A stretch of DNA of 64,000 nucleotides, from assembly GCA_000708835.1 (NCBI GenBank), contig DF237131.1:88882-152881 (forward strand), written 5' to 3'. Shown here in pieces: positions 33,834 through 45,349 of the stretch (position 1 is its first letter; each line of letters opens with the position of its first letter). The notes beneath the pieces are model-generated. The model was not told the origin of the DNA. It saw only the letters and a list, made by a program, of their open reading frames with translations, and did no database searches. This DNA comes from Klebsormidium nitens. Lineage: Eukaryota; Streptophyta; Klebsormidiophyceae; Klebsormidiales; Klebsormidiaceae. The position numbers and the translations under genes are program-made.

Positions 33834-36800
33834 TCACCTCGTCAATCTGGCCCAGCACCCCTGCCCACCAGGCGGGCTGCCGTCCTTCGCTCCCTTGTCA
33901 CCGGGGTGGTCCAGTGATTTCCTCGGCCGCTGACAGCTGGCGCACACCCAGAGCACCGCAGGCCTCCCGGGTTCCCTCCCCCGGTTGCGCTCGAGGAAGA
34001 GGAACTTTCTCCACTCGCTACCTTTGTCGTGCTCCTCTAAGAACCCGGTGAGCTCCACCGAGTCGAGGCCCTTCTCGCTGAAGTGTTGCATCTGGGCCGT
34101 GAGGTCTCGGACGGTGCTGGGCAAGCCCTCCTCGGTCTGTGGACAAACCAAGTGGATGTTTAGGCTTGACAATGATAGCAGGCTTAGTCCCAGTTCGATC
34201 CCGAGAAAGGGCACTGGTGTTCCGATCATCTCGAAAGGAAGCGGACTGCCAGTGTCGATAAACCGACAAAGGCAAAAGTTTTGATGCTTTTGGAAAGCAA
34301 TTATCCAAGATCTGGAAACGTAGATATATATAATTTCAGTCACATGTACCAGCACACTTCTAACGACAAGACTCTTCAAAGCAACTCGAATCGAAGCGAG
34401 TCCAGAGTTCAGGACCACCAGGTTCAACGGTTCACTTGGCGAAATGATTTGTAGCTTCTCGGCGAAAAGCCAAACAGCCTACAGTTGTCGTACCACGATC
34501 TTACACCACGGAATCATCCCGACCAGAGAAAGCTGTCAGCAAACGTGACGTAAGCCTACCGTGAGGGGCTTCTTGAGCAGCTCTACCACTTTGACGAAGG
34601 GAGCCACGGCCTCTCTGGCTCCCACGACGTTGCCAACGACGTTGGCTATCTTCCCGAGGGCGATCAGGATCGTGAGGGCAGATGCGAGCCGGTTGCCCCA
34701 CTGGGTGTTCCGGTGGATCGTGTACCCCTTATGGCCGACCTGAAAAAAGAATGAAAACTCGAGGATTGCGGGCAAGCTACCGTTGTACGTACAGCTGTTC
34801 AAGATTGCTCGCTAAAAACATGCTTTTCACCGCGCATGTTAACACAGTGTTGAACAATTGAATGAGAATCAAGAGTCACCGGTCCTATGTTGGTTTAGCT
34901 AACGAGATGGCGGAGAATTTGCACTGTTCAAGGAGCATGAATTCTACTCTTCGGTCCAAGTTCTTGTCGTTTCCGTGAGGCAACGCATCCTTCTGATCTG
35001 GACACACGAAATCTCCAAAACGATAATACACGACAATTGGAATCGTAAGTCTTGCAAATCCTGCAATTGACACACTCACGGACGAGCAAGCTTGCAAGGC
35101 CCACCTTTGCAAATTCTCCCCTAAAGGGATGAGTGTGGACGAGTGGAAAAGTCAGTCAGCTCCAATCCCCAAAAGTCAGGTTTTCAAATGCTCACCGGCA
35201 CGCGAAAGCAATTCTCGCAGAGAAGATACATGATCGCCGTATGCTGGAAGAGCTCCCGGCTCAGGAAGTGGTAACCGATCAGCAGGTACTTTTGCGCCGC
35301 CTGAACCAGACCCTCGTTGACCTCCGCTTCCAAAGCTTGGGTTTCCGTAGCGACGGTCTCGAGGACGTGCGACATGTCCTTCAGAGGGTCGGTGCGCGAA
35401 AAACCCGGCGAGATGGCAAAGGCCCGGGGCGTTCTGGCGGTGCTAACCTCCACCACTGTGTCGGCCACATCCTCCACCAGCTTTGCCAGGAACTGCAAAT
35501 AATCCAGGGCGTGAGAAACCCGTTAGTAAGTAGGTAACCGGACTTGCACTGACGGCTGGCGCACTGATGGCATGCTTTTGCAAAGCACTCGCTTTGATCG
35601 AGAAGGGCCGCGAGTTTTGAGTATCTTGCCAATTGAAGCCACTTTACTTACGGAACGGTTGGGCGGGTTAGCAATCAGGTTAAGACTCCACCTTTGGTTT
35701 GTGGACTTGCAGATTTTCGGAATTCCTTTTCTTGTGTAACACAATTCATCAGCTTATTCGCAAGATCACAGGTGTAAACACGCTAGGAGCTATCAAAATC
35801 TAGTCATGTACAGGTATTTGATGCAGGTATCATGTTTCAGACTTCGCTTAAAAAGGACTGGAAACGAAACTCAGCAAAGGATTACGCAAGCAAGCAACCA
35901 GCGTCACATTGTCAAACTAAAACAAGGAACGCATTGATCTGTATGGCTAGCTCGTCGTAGGGTCGCCTTGTGGAGTAGCTAATAAGATCTCTGAAAATCG
36001 AACGTCTGGCCGCTTGCTCTGTGGTCCTTTTCAGGTCGATTGGGGCCACAGCGGGTTGCATCGCCAGCATTGTGCAACAGATTTGGAAACATGGAGCTGC
36101 CCTGAGAAGCCGCCACTCATCCGCTACTGCCTTCCTAGACATAATTCAACTTCCTTCTGCCAGTCAAGCCTTCGCCCAATTATCTCACCTGGGTGGCATT
36201 GTCGAGCAACTTCGGAAAGGCCCGTTGGGCCCGAGCCATATCGTCCACAGACGACGCAATCCCGATCAGGGTCTCCAATGTTTGTGCATTGCTCAACGGC
36301 CCTGGATCCGGGGCAATCTGCTCCCAAGGCACCTCGGTATGGTCGCCGGAAGGGCAGTCGGAGAAGCCGCTCCTCACCACGCCCATGGCACCCGGCTTGA
36401 GAATCTCGCTTAGTATGGAGTAGGGAAGGGGAACAAAGCAGCCGAGATGTTCAGGGCATGCTGCGGAGTAGTGGATCAGTTGGTCGCCTCCAAACAAGTC
36501 CCTGTGCACCTTGATTGCTTTAAGGACAACCCGATCGATCACCGCCCATATTTCAGTGTTCGTGTTCTGGCTATCCCCATCGTTTTGAACGGGCTTACTC
36601 CCGAGGATGTCAAAATGGCTGAAGCCGTTTGGGTCGCCGGGATTGCGCCTCTGGATGTTGATGGACACGCCGTTCAGGTTTGTGAGTACCCCACCCTGCC
36701 ACCAGTGGCCGTCTTTTGGAGGCGCGCGTGTGCAGATTCCAGACTGCACGAGCACAGTCTCAAAAAACCCAACCGGCATGTCACCCAAGCGCCGCAGCCG

Positions 36801-39751
36801 CCAACCTCGAACCTGGTTCTCCCCACCCGGTTTCCACTCGGTCTCAAGGCTTGGGGGAAATTCCGGCCACTTAGCTGGGAGATACTTTTTGACGGAAGCC
36901 CGGTCTTTGCGTAGTCGGAACCCTTGATCGAGTACCCGAGCTTGAATTGGTCAATCAGACCCAGCACGGCCGCTTTGTCCCCTACCTCCCCCAATAGCTC
37001 GGGTATGAGAAACGTCTCGAGAACGCCTCTTTCACACAACTGAATTGCGGCGTCGCTGACTTTGGCGTTGGGATGCGACTTGTACCTGTCCGCAAGCGTA
37101 TGGTCGAACAGAGTGCCAAGGCACTCCCCCACCAGCCACGCCGGATCCAAGAAGACCTTGCCCCGCAACCCGTCCAACTTCTCAAAGTGAAGCACGTACC
37201 CAACTTCGGTCAAGTATCGAAGAGCTCCTGCGCTTGCAGAATCCTCCTGGGACCGAAACCGAGCATTGAACTCCTCCATGCTGATGACTCTCCTTGCTAC
37301 CACCGTTGACGAGCTGTCCGATTGCTCCAACTGTTTTTGCACTCCCAGGATCGCACCCATAAGGGCGACCCATGATTTGGGCAACCCGACCTTGAAGTTA
37401 ACTGGGTCGTTCGTTACAATAGCCGCAATATGGCCTTCCAGAGCGCGTAGGCTCGGGTCGCGACCCTGTTGCGATGTCCCGATCGAACTAACGACAAACA
37501 ATTCTTCGAGAAGGAGCGGGGCTGGCTGCCCCAAGTAGCGGTCCAGGTTGTCTACATCAAATGCCTCGGCAACACGTCTGACTTCGGTGTCTAGAGCTTC
37601 CTGTATTTTGCTCCGAACCAATTCAAGCCTTCTCAACGCTATAAGACGGTCAATCAAGTCGCCCTTGGTTCCAACAAGGATAAATGTGGCACCTGGAGCA
37701 ACCGCTTGAACGAGGTCTACTCGGGCCTGCACGAAATACACACAATCAGCCCATTAGGTTTCGAAGAGTACGGTCTGGACGGTCAAATATGGGCTCGCGG
37801 CCCCGTCAATTGAATCGTTTGTGCTGGTCGCATTGCTGCAAGAGTCTGCAGATAGAGGAGCTGACGTTTCTTATGTGAGTGTCCACAACGCATTGCCAAA
37901 AGAGTTGCCTCTCGCGGTGACTTCAAACCGCACTCCTCGCTCCTTGAACCAAACACAGACAAAACCAAACGAACCGGAAGAGACCAGTTGATGAACCAAT
38001 GACAAATTTTATCTAGTAGTGGACGTCGAAGCTATTATTCACAAGCATAGGTCGGTATAGCAGTTGGTATTGCTGAGTACGTGCCTTGAAACTAGTGCTT
38101 GATAACAGTCATGGTCTGTACTCAAGATGGTTTTCGAGAGGCCTCTCATAACTTGAAACGAATTTGTCAAGAAAATGCAAGGACCCGTTGCCAGATGCTA
38201 AGACTATTTGACCAAATGCGTAAGCACAGGCTGAGAACGAACCAGGGAAAATCTTGAACTCACATTGATCTCGTCTAGGTCGTCCTCCGGATCCTTGCTG
38301 ATGTCGACGACCAAAAGATAAAGGCAGTGCTCTTTGGTAAAGAAGAGCCGTTGCATTGCCCCATACTGTTTCTGTCCAGCCCAATCAAACGCCCTGAAGG
38401 TGACCGTCTCTTTCTCGTCCGCCACCTTCCACTCAATGAACCCCAGGTTGCCACCAACAGTGGTCGCCTCACCCAGAGATACGTCTTGCTTCGAAAGCGC
38501 CTTGAAAAGGCTGGTCTTTCCTGCCCTTGGCAGGCCAATAAACACAAGCTTTGCAAGCGCCTTCTTTTCAAGCCCTGAGGACTCGACATCCTCCAGCCAC
38601 TCGAGCATTGCCTGGACCCCTTGCAGGGCGACCGGCAACGGTGGGGATTGCAGATTCCTATTTCCTTTGCAGAGGAGAGTGCAGAGAGCGGGTGCTCTCA
38701 GCAGGTTGAGCGGCAGGTTGTGGACTTGGTTATTACTCAGATCAACAGCAGTGAGCCCTGACATGCCCCCTAGAGTTGACGCTAATGACTGTACGCCCTC
38801 GTCCCCAATTCGGTTTCCTTGCAGGTTTAGGTTGGCCAAGCCCACCATCTTCCTGAGAAACACGGCCAAGACACTGGCTCCTTTGTCATCAATCACATTG
38901 TTTTCCAGGTTCAAAGTGGTGAGCAACTCCAGCTTCTGCAACTCTGGGCCCCAGAAGACGGCAGCAGTCCCAAACTCCATTCGGAAGTTGCCCCCAACGT
39001 CAAGGTAGGTCAGTCGTGACAGCCGACCAAGTACAGGCGCCAGCACCACAGCACCTCCTGCCTCCAAGAAGTTGTGCCCAAGCGCAAGATGATTGAGGGC
39101 TCCCCCTGCCATCCCGCTCAGGATGCTGGCCAACCACGGAGCCCCCTTCTCTCCCATATTGTTGACCCCCAGATTCAGGGACTCTAATCTAGTCATCTTG
39201 CTGAGAACAGGGGCAAGAGCTTGGATACCACCGGCCTCCATCCTATTGTGGCCCAAGTCTAGGTTTGTCAAGCATGACAAGGCTCCCAGTGCAGAAGCCA
39301 GCACCCTCGCACCGGCAGCCTCAATCCGGTTGTGCCCTAGGTCGAGGGAGGTGAGCTTGACCAGCTTGCATAGCTGTGGGCCCAGCCGCCTTGCACCACC
39401 GCTACTGATTTCGTTGAACCCTAGGTTCAAAGCAGTGAGCGTGACAAGCTCCCCCAGCTTCGAAGCCAGAGCCCCAATCCCCGAATCACTTATGACAGTC
39501 CAGCGAAGGTCCAAGGTCTTGAGCATTGTCGCTCGCTCAAGCTCAGTGGCTAGTATTTTAGCACCCTCTTTGTCAATGCGGTTGCTTGCAAGGTTGAGGG
39601 TAGCCAGGTTGCTGAGGAGCTGATTGAGGCGAGGTCGCTCATCTCCCTCCAATTCCTCCCTTCTACAGACCTTCAACAAGAGGAAGACGGCTTCTGACTC
39701 TTGTCTCTTGCCAGCTGATGCAGGCAGGTTGTTGATTCCCTCTAGTTCCAT
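33834..39751 (-). CDS. LRR-Roc-COR (Roco family) protein, five exons, apparent one-base frameshift in the COR region
   Basis: Exons are 39751-38264, 37726-36189, 35492-35196, 34739-34560 and 34136-33834; all junctions are GT/AG and phase 0. The protein is ~1268 aa if one base is restored. Residues ~45-370 are leucine-rich repeats of the ~28-residue ribonuclease-inhibitor type (L-x-x-L-N-L-G-x-N-x-I). A Roc GTPase follows, with P-loop G-L-P-R-A-G-K-T-S (~404-412), switch II D-W-A-G-Q (~454) and T-K-G-D specificity motif (~516). The COR domain comes next (V-F-L-D-P-A-W-L-V-G-E). The ~260 C-terminal residues over three exons are helical with no family I know and end with a C-x-x-C pair. Roco proteins are GTP-dependent dimeric switches; land plants have TORNADO1. 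Within exon 2 the frame shifts at an A5 run (minus strand) at 36886-36890. Exon 2 is 1538 nt, so one extra base would restore both frame and phase. Confidence 0.85.
36886..36890 (-). other. Apparent -1 frameshift at a homopolymer in the Roco COR domain
   Basis: Upstream, the frame encodes Y-S-I-K-G-S-D-Y; downstream, the COR-like continuation K-Y-L-P-A-K-W-P-E-F lies in another frame. The switch falls at a run of five A on the coding strand. Both flanking frames run on at length, so the break is local. It may be a sequencing error or a recent inactivating mutation. Confidence 0.75.
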
Positions 39752-42009
39752 GTTCGCTGCAATATTAGAGGTGGAAAGGCATAAGTGTCACGCTTGTTTT
39801 GAGCACCTTCAGCTGCTGCATGACTTCAAAAACTTGATCCAGGTCAGGCAGTTGCAGCTCTCATATTGCAAGTTTTGATTTTGTTGATTGAAGCACTCCT
39901 TCCTGTACCAGGTACCGTTAGAAGATCTGTGAAGACTGCATGGATGCTTTCAGCAACAGCAAAGCTTTGACCAACAAAAAAAGATTCGAAGGAGATCTAT
40001 ATAATATTTGAAGTGCTTTGCTGTATCGACTGTAGTAGACTGAACAGGTGGCCTCCAAACGCAAACAAGCAATCAGAAGTGGCTTGCTCCATGACTCTTG
40101 AGCATTTGCTTGCAATGATGGATGCTGATACAAAGGAAGCTTGGGCAGCCTGCAAAGCGGCGGCCTTGCAAGACGTTGCTTTTCAAAACGTTGCAATCAA
40201 AACTTTCAGCGCTACGTTTCATGAATGTTTGCCAAAGTATGGTTCGCATTTGGAATGTTATCGAAGCACCTAGTAACCTCAACCCCTAGACTAAGATTCT
40301 GGAATCCTGATTCATACATGCTTCAACTACCAAAACATAAGCCTATCTACACATCCATTGCTTTCAATACCATAGTGTGTCAAGTTCCTCGCTTTGAGGT
40401 TGACTGCAATGTCAAACTCCTAGCAGCATGACAATGCACTAAAGCGGATCAATCGCTTACCCCGTAATGTGTTGTCTACTCCAATTAAGCACTGGTTGGT
40501 AATCGGTGGTCAGGAGCCTTAGGTAATACGTGCATAATCAGCTTGTGATCGGAGCCACCATTCAATGCGAATCTTGGTGAGCCTAAACTGCTAGGGGCAC
40601 AAAGCGTCCCAATAGCTCCAATACCCCCTGAAAAGAGTTGGCTCAGTCCTGCCCAAAAAGCAGCTTGAGTTGATCAGATGTCCAGCTCTCCTCACATTTG
40701 TCTTAAGCTGCCTTCAAGAAGCCTTCAGTTGATAATGCAGAGTGATCCTAAGCTCCAGCTCTGGGCGCTGTACAATATTCTGGCAACAAAGTCAATCCTC
40801 AGAATGCGTCTCCTGGTCAGGACCGAAAGAATGCACTTTTAAATCTCAGGCTTGTTGCCTGGCTAGAAGGAAGGCAATGCTGAATGCATTGCGCAAGGAA
40901 TGGACATGAAGTCAATGATGCTGAATGCATTTGAGTTCAGGTTCTTTGGCCAGCATTCCTCCAGGATAGTTCATTTCCAAGCTCACCTTCCTTTCTGATA
41001 TACGCAAAGTGTATATCTGCAAGGCGTCACTCTATTCTCCAGAGTCAAAAATTGGTAGATCACTCATACACAATCTGCATTTATCGCTCTGTTGCTGACC
41101 AATGTAACACAGTCTGTGGTCATAGCAGTTTTCTTGGAATAATGCTACAATCTTGCATGCGCAGAATCCAGAATAAAGAGAAGCAAGAAGCAAGAAAACC
41201 TCCCCGTTATGCCTCTATCCTTTCTATAAGCACATAATGCAAAATGCAAAAGAACTACGCTGCTGATTGGGCTGGGATGGACGCAGGATGCTCTGGCCCC
41301 CAACGACCCAGCTCAGACCCTCTCTGGGATGAATAAAAAGTAGCTTCAGGCCCCCACGGGTGCAAGATGAATACTCATTGAAAAGTTTGGGTCTTCTCAG
41401 ACTTACCATTGTGACACTTGTAAAATGTTTGGGGGCTCATGCCAGTGGGACCGCGTTGCAATATGTTCCTCACTAAAGGGACGCCTTGCAGAAAGCTCTC
41501 AGCAGGATTTGCACCTTTTTGAGAGATTGATATCCTTCGTGCTAGCTCAGTAGCTGGATGAGCATCAGGTTCATAAACTGAAACCTTGTCGAGCTGGGGC
41601 AGAACTACGGTATTAGCTGTATTACCGTATACCAATACTGTGTAGTCAGATCAGCTACCTACATTACCGGTAGTACCTACATACCGTACGGTAGTACACG
41701 GCCTACAGGTACTTACTACTAATACCTACTACCGTTACCAGGGTATACCGGTACCGTACCCTCAGGGGCCTGTCACCTGGGTGTACCTAGACAGTATACC
41801 GTAGGTAGTACCGTAGGCACCTGAGGGCTGGTGACTCCTGAGGCCCGGCGCGCATCATGTCGGAGTCCCCCCCGGGGCGGCCCGCCGTGGCGCGGACTTC
41901 GTCGAAGGTCGATTAATTGGACGCACGCAACTTCGCAACCTCGGCGGCAGGCTGAGACGGTACATTTGTAAACTCGTCGATCTCGATTTCACGTTCATGG
42001 TTGGAAGGC

Positions 42010-42103
42010 GCCCACCTGGGGACGGGTGGGGTTGGCCTGGGAGTTGGGGTGGGTACGGGTGCGGAGCGCGTCAACTTTAGAATAAGGTTTTTAGTTTTGG
42101 TTT
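42010..42103 (+). repeat. Dispersed repeat, copy 1, next to assembly gap
   Basis: The stretch with GGGTGGGTACGGGTGCGGAG followed by a T-rich AAGGTTTTTAGT-type segment recurs on the opposite strand at 55230-55343. In both places an assembly gap follows within ~100 bp or immediately. It is probably part of a multi-copy element that the assembly could not resolve. Confidence 0.65.
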
Positions 42104-42123
42104 NNNNNNNNNNNNNNNNNNNN
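42104..42123. other. Assembly gap (20 N)
   Basis: A run of unknown bases; 20 may be a placeholder length. Confidence 0.99.
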
Positions 42124-45100
42124 AGTCATATATACCTATCTCAGTCAACATTCCTTTTCATAATAATAGTCAACATGAAATCGAAGTACCTTTACCTATT
42201 TACAAATGATACACTACCTAGTACCTACACAGTACCGGCAGTACCTACTACCATAGCTTACCGTTTTTACTAGGTACGACGGTACGGTAGCTAGGGTACT
42301 TATCACTGGCCGGCAGGGGTCGGTGAATCGCGCGTGGCGAAAGGGCCGGCCGGCCGAACCACAATTAAGCGGGGGCCCGGGGGGTCTGGTATTCTGAAGA
42401 GCCGACTAAAATGAAAAGTACCCGGCTAAAGCGGGCCTTTATTTGGAGGCTGCACTGCGCTGCAGGGTTGAAGCTGGGAAGTACGGTACCAGGGTTGAAG
42501 CTGGGTTAAATTGTTGTCAAGGCGTCATAAGCCGACTGGAACTCGGAGTACCCGGTTTTGAGCTGAGATCTGAGGACTTTCTGCCGACCCCTGGCCAAAA
42601 CTCTCGACAGTATTGCACATTCGGTCAAACCTGGCCGCTTGACCCGAGTCAAACTCTGATCTGCGCGATCGATCGGTCGACGATAACTTATATGATCTAT
42701 GCCGTACGGCGTGGAATCGGTGGATACGGTACCTACTAGGTAGACCAGTATCGAGAATCTTGAAGTTGAGATTTGAATGACAGCAGTGCTGCCAGCGGGC
42801 ATGGAAGTTGTCATGCCGAAAAGTGTATCAAATTCAATCATTGAGAAGCCGGCCCCTCATTTTCGTACATGGTACACCGGGCCCGGGTACTATAGCGCCG
42901 GTCGCCCTAGCTTTCGCAACGCAGGGGGCCCTGCAGGCTGCAGTGTTCACTGTTCCCGCTTCGACACGGAGAATTTTGAATCGGCTTGTGCTACGTCCAA
43001 ATCTTTAATTTAGGTACTAGAAACTACTTAGGTACCTCAAATATGAATTTACGTACCGGCCCAGATGGAATCTTGGTCGGCCGCCCCTCCGTTGAGTCGG
43101 CCGCCCGGTGGCAATCCCGCTGGCTGACGTTTGCCTGGTGTCACGGCTCGTGGTACAGGAGGCTGGGTACGTACAGTACAGTCAGGAGGTACCTACCCAT
43201 GGCGGTTCTCCCGGCGCGCTCCCGCACAGTGCGGGGAGGCCGCCACGCTGGCACCGTTCCGGGCCCGCCCAAACATGCACTACAGTGCTGGCGAGCCTGG
43301 TGACTCGAGGACTCGTGTCGGACCGTCTAGCCATTTTGCAGAGCACCTAGCATGATGATGATATTATATGACTGAGCGCCAAGCATCAGGCCAAATCGAA
43401 TCGAAACAATATGCCAGTGATCTCAGAATGTCGGAGTTTGAGGACCCCGTCAGGACCAACTCATCATTGCGCATCTACGTATCAACCCCAGAACCCCGTA
43501 TGAACTGTATTGAGCGAGTGACAAGGTCAAGCTAACGTACGAACATGCCAGACCTCTTGACATTTCACTTCATTAGTGGCATGTGACTAGATGACTATGC
43601 GACATGAATTTTACTCATTGAACCAAATTGCAGCAATGCGTGAACTTCCCCGCACGGACGAAAATGCTAGCTCGCCCTGATTACAAAACTCTGCTTACCT
43701 TCGCCCATGATATGTTTAGTGCAACTCTCGTGCAACTGGGGTACAACAGTACAACTACTGAGATAAGTGGTAGAAGAACCTCAAAAAGCTCGCGAGCTTT
43801 GTTACTAGTAGCTTACTTCAGAGTCCAGACAATGTTGTCAAAACACTAAAACAAGCTGACCTCCTCAGCCACTGGCGAGCCTTCCTAGAAGCATCCGTTT
43901 TTATGAATCGAAACGAGATGTCCTCGAAAAGGTTCAAGAGCATAGTACCGTACAGACGTTTGACCGTGCCGGAATCGGGCTGCCCAATACTTCGAGTAGT
44001 TACAAGGGTTGAGAGCAGTGGCTGCAGTGAGGCCGCAATTGGTTTGAATAAAATTGAGAAGAGCTGAGCAAGCATGATAAATTGGGGGCATCCATAGCAT
44101 CAAGACTATGTGCCACGGCTGCAACAAGTAAGTCATCAATCATTACATTATGATTCGATCAGCCGTTCTGTCAAGCAAGCCTTTGGTGCTCTTCCAAAGC
44201 CTTCGCATTGATGTTGATAATGTTGAAAATGATCTCTTAGCACCCGGGATCACTAGCTCACTGAGTCGACGTGAGCTTAGGAGCTTGACGTGCATACTGT
44301 GCATCCTGATTGATCATGAGATCTTAGATCACATGTAACAGCCGCAACATGCAAATAAGCAGCGAGTCACCAGAGGTTGACATCCATCCCAGATATCATC
44401 TTGGAGGTGTTTCGGTGAAGTCGGCTAGGCCGGTCAGTAAAAGCTTGATGTTGCAAAGTGAGTCGCCGTACAAAGACAGCCGCCTGAAGCTTGACTAAAA
44501 GATGAGCAGATTGCAAACTTGAACGCGTTGGAATGGCCATTACCACATTGAAGGTGCGCTGCACATATACTCACGTACAGCCTCCGTACAGTGTTCAAGC
44601 GTTCCATATTTAAGTTACTATATTTCTAGCTTGCGGAAGGATGATTGCCGCGTATTCGCACGTGATCGCGAGAGACCCTATAGACGCGGGCCATGGTGTG
44701 GCACATACGTATCAAAATCCATGATGCAGATCGGCTTCGCACGAAGTTCCATTCAGTTTTGGCAGGTGCAGGCGATGCAGCCGTAATGCACAATTGGCAG
44801 CGGGCCACATAGCTATGCCAACCATGGTCCAGGGTTTCGCAACTCTGCATGTGATGATATCAGCGCATGCGCTTGATCGTGCTAGCTAGACACTCGTAAG
44901 TTGCTAGGCTTCAAGAGTTGATTAGGAGACATGCGAGGATCAAGTGGACGTGTAGCCCACAAAGCAAAGATCAGACTGAGAGCCGTACGGCCGCCAGGTG
45001 CCATCAGACTCACGCATCGACATCATAATTTGAATTGTATTGCAAAAAGTTAGACGATGCAGGCCAGCGAGCAGCTTGCCTTAGTACGCGAGCATGTCTA

Positions 45101-45349
45101 TTCAGTCAGACAATTGTCCTACGTTATGTTCTTTCCTGGATTCAGCTCCATTAGGCTACTGAATGCCTCAAGCCGCAAACAACAGGCAGATTGCCTGCTA
45201 AGCTTGCACACTCATGGCAGTGTCACCCGATCGTTCTAGCTACATCAAAACGCGTAATGTTCTTTGTTCGATGAGAATCGAACCCTTCCTTGACGATAGT
45301 GCAACTCTTTGACGGATGAGTGTATACTTAGCTGCAACCGCACCTAGAG

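Larger units (their letters stand above)
39752..45349. other. Gene-poor region with low-complexity GTAC/TACC tract and an assembly gap
   Basis: No supported gene in 5.6 kb. 41.6-43.3 kb is dense in TACC, GGTA and GTAC words and short palindromes such as GGTACCGTACC. A dispersed repeat lies at about 42010-42103, next to the 20-N gap. 39.8-41.5 and 43.4-45.3 kb hold only short open frames. A GGTTCGATTC word near 45270 (minus) looks like a Pol III B box but no tRNA folds around it. Confidence 0.5.

Noticed and set aside
33464-33858. Short minus-strand frames just downstream of the Roco stop
   Set aside because: No join to the Roco exons is needed, since the last exon has its own in-frame stop; this is likely the 3' untranslated region.
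45245-45325. Possible minus-strand tRNA (GGTTCGATTC word)
   Set aside because: The T and acceptor stems do not pair and no proper anticodon arm forms.
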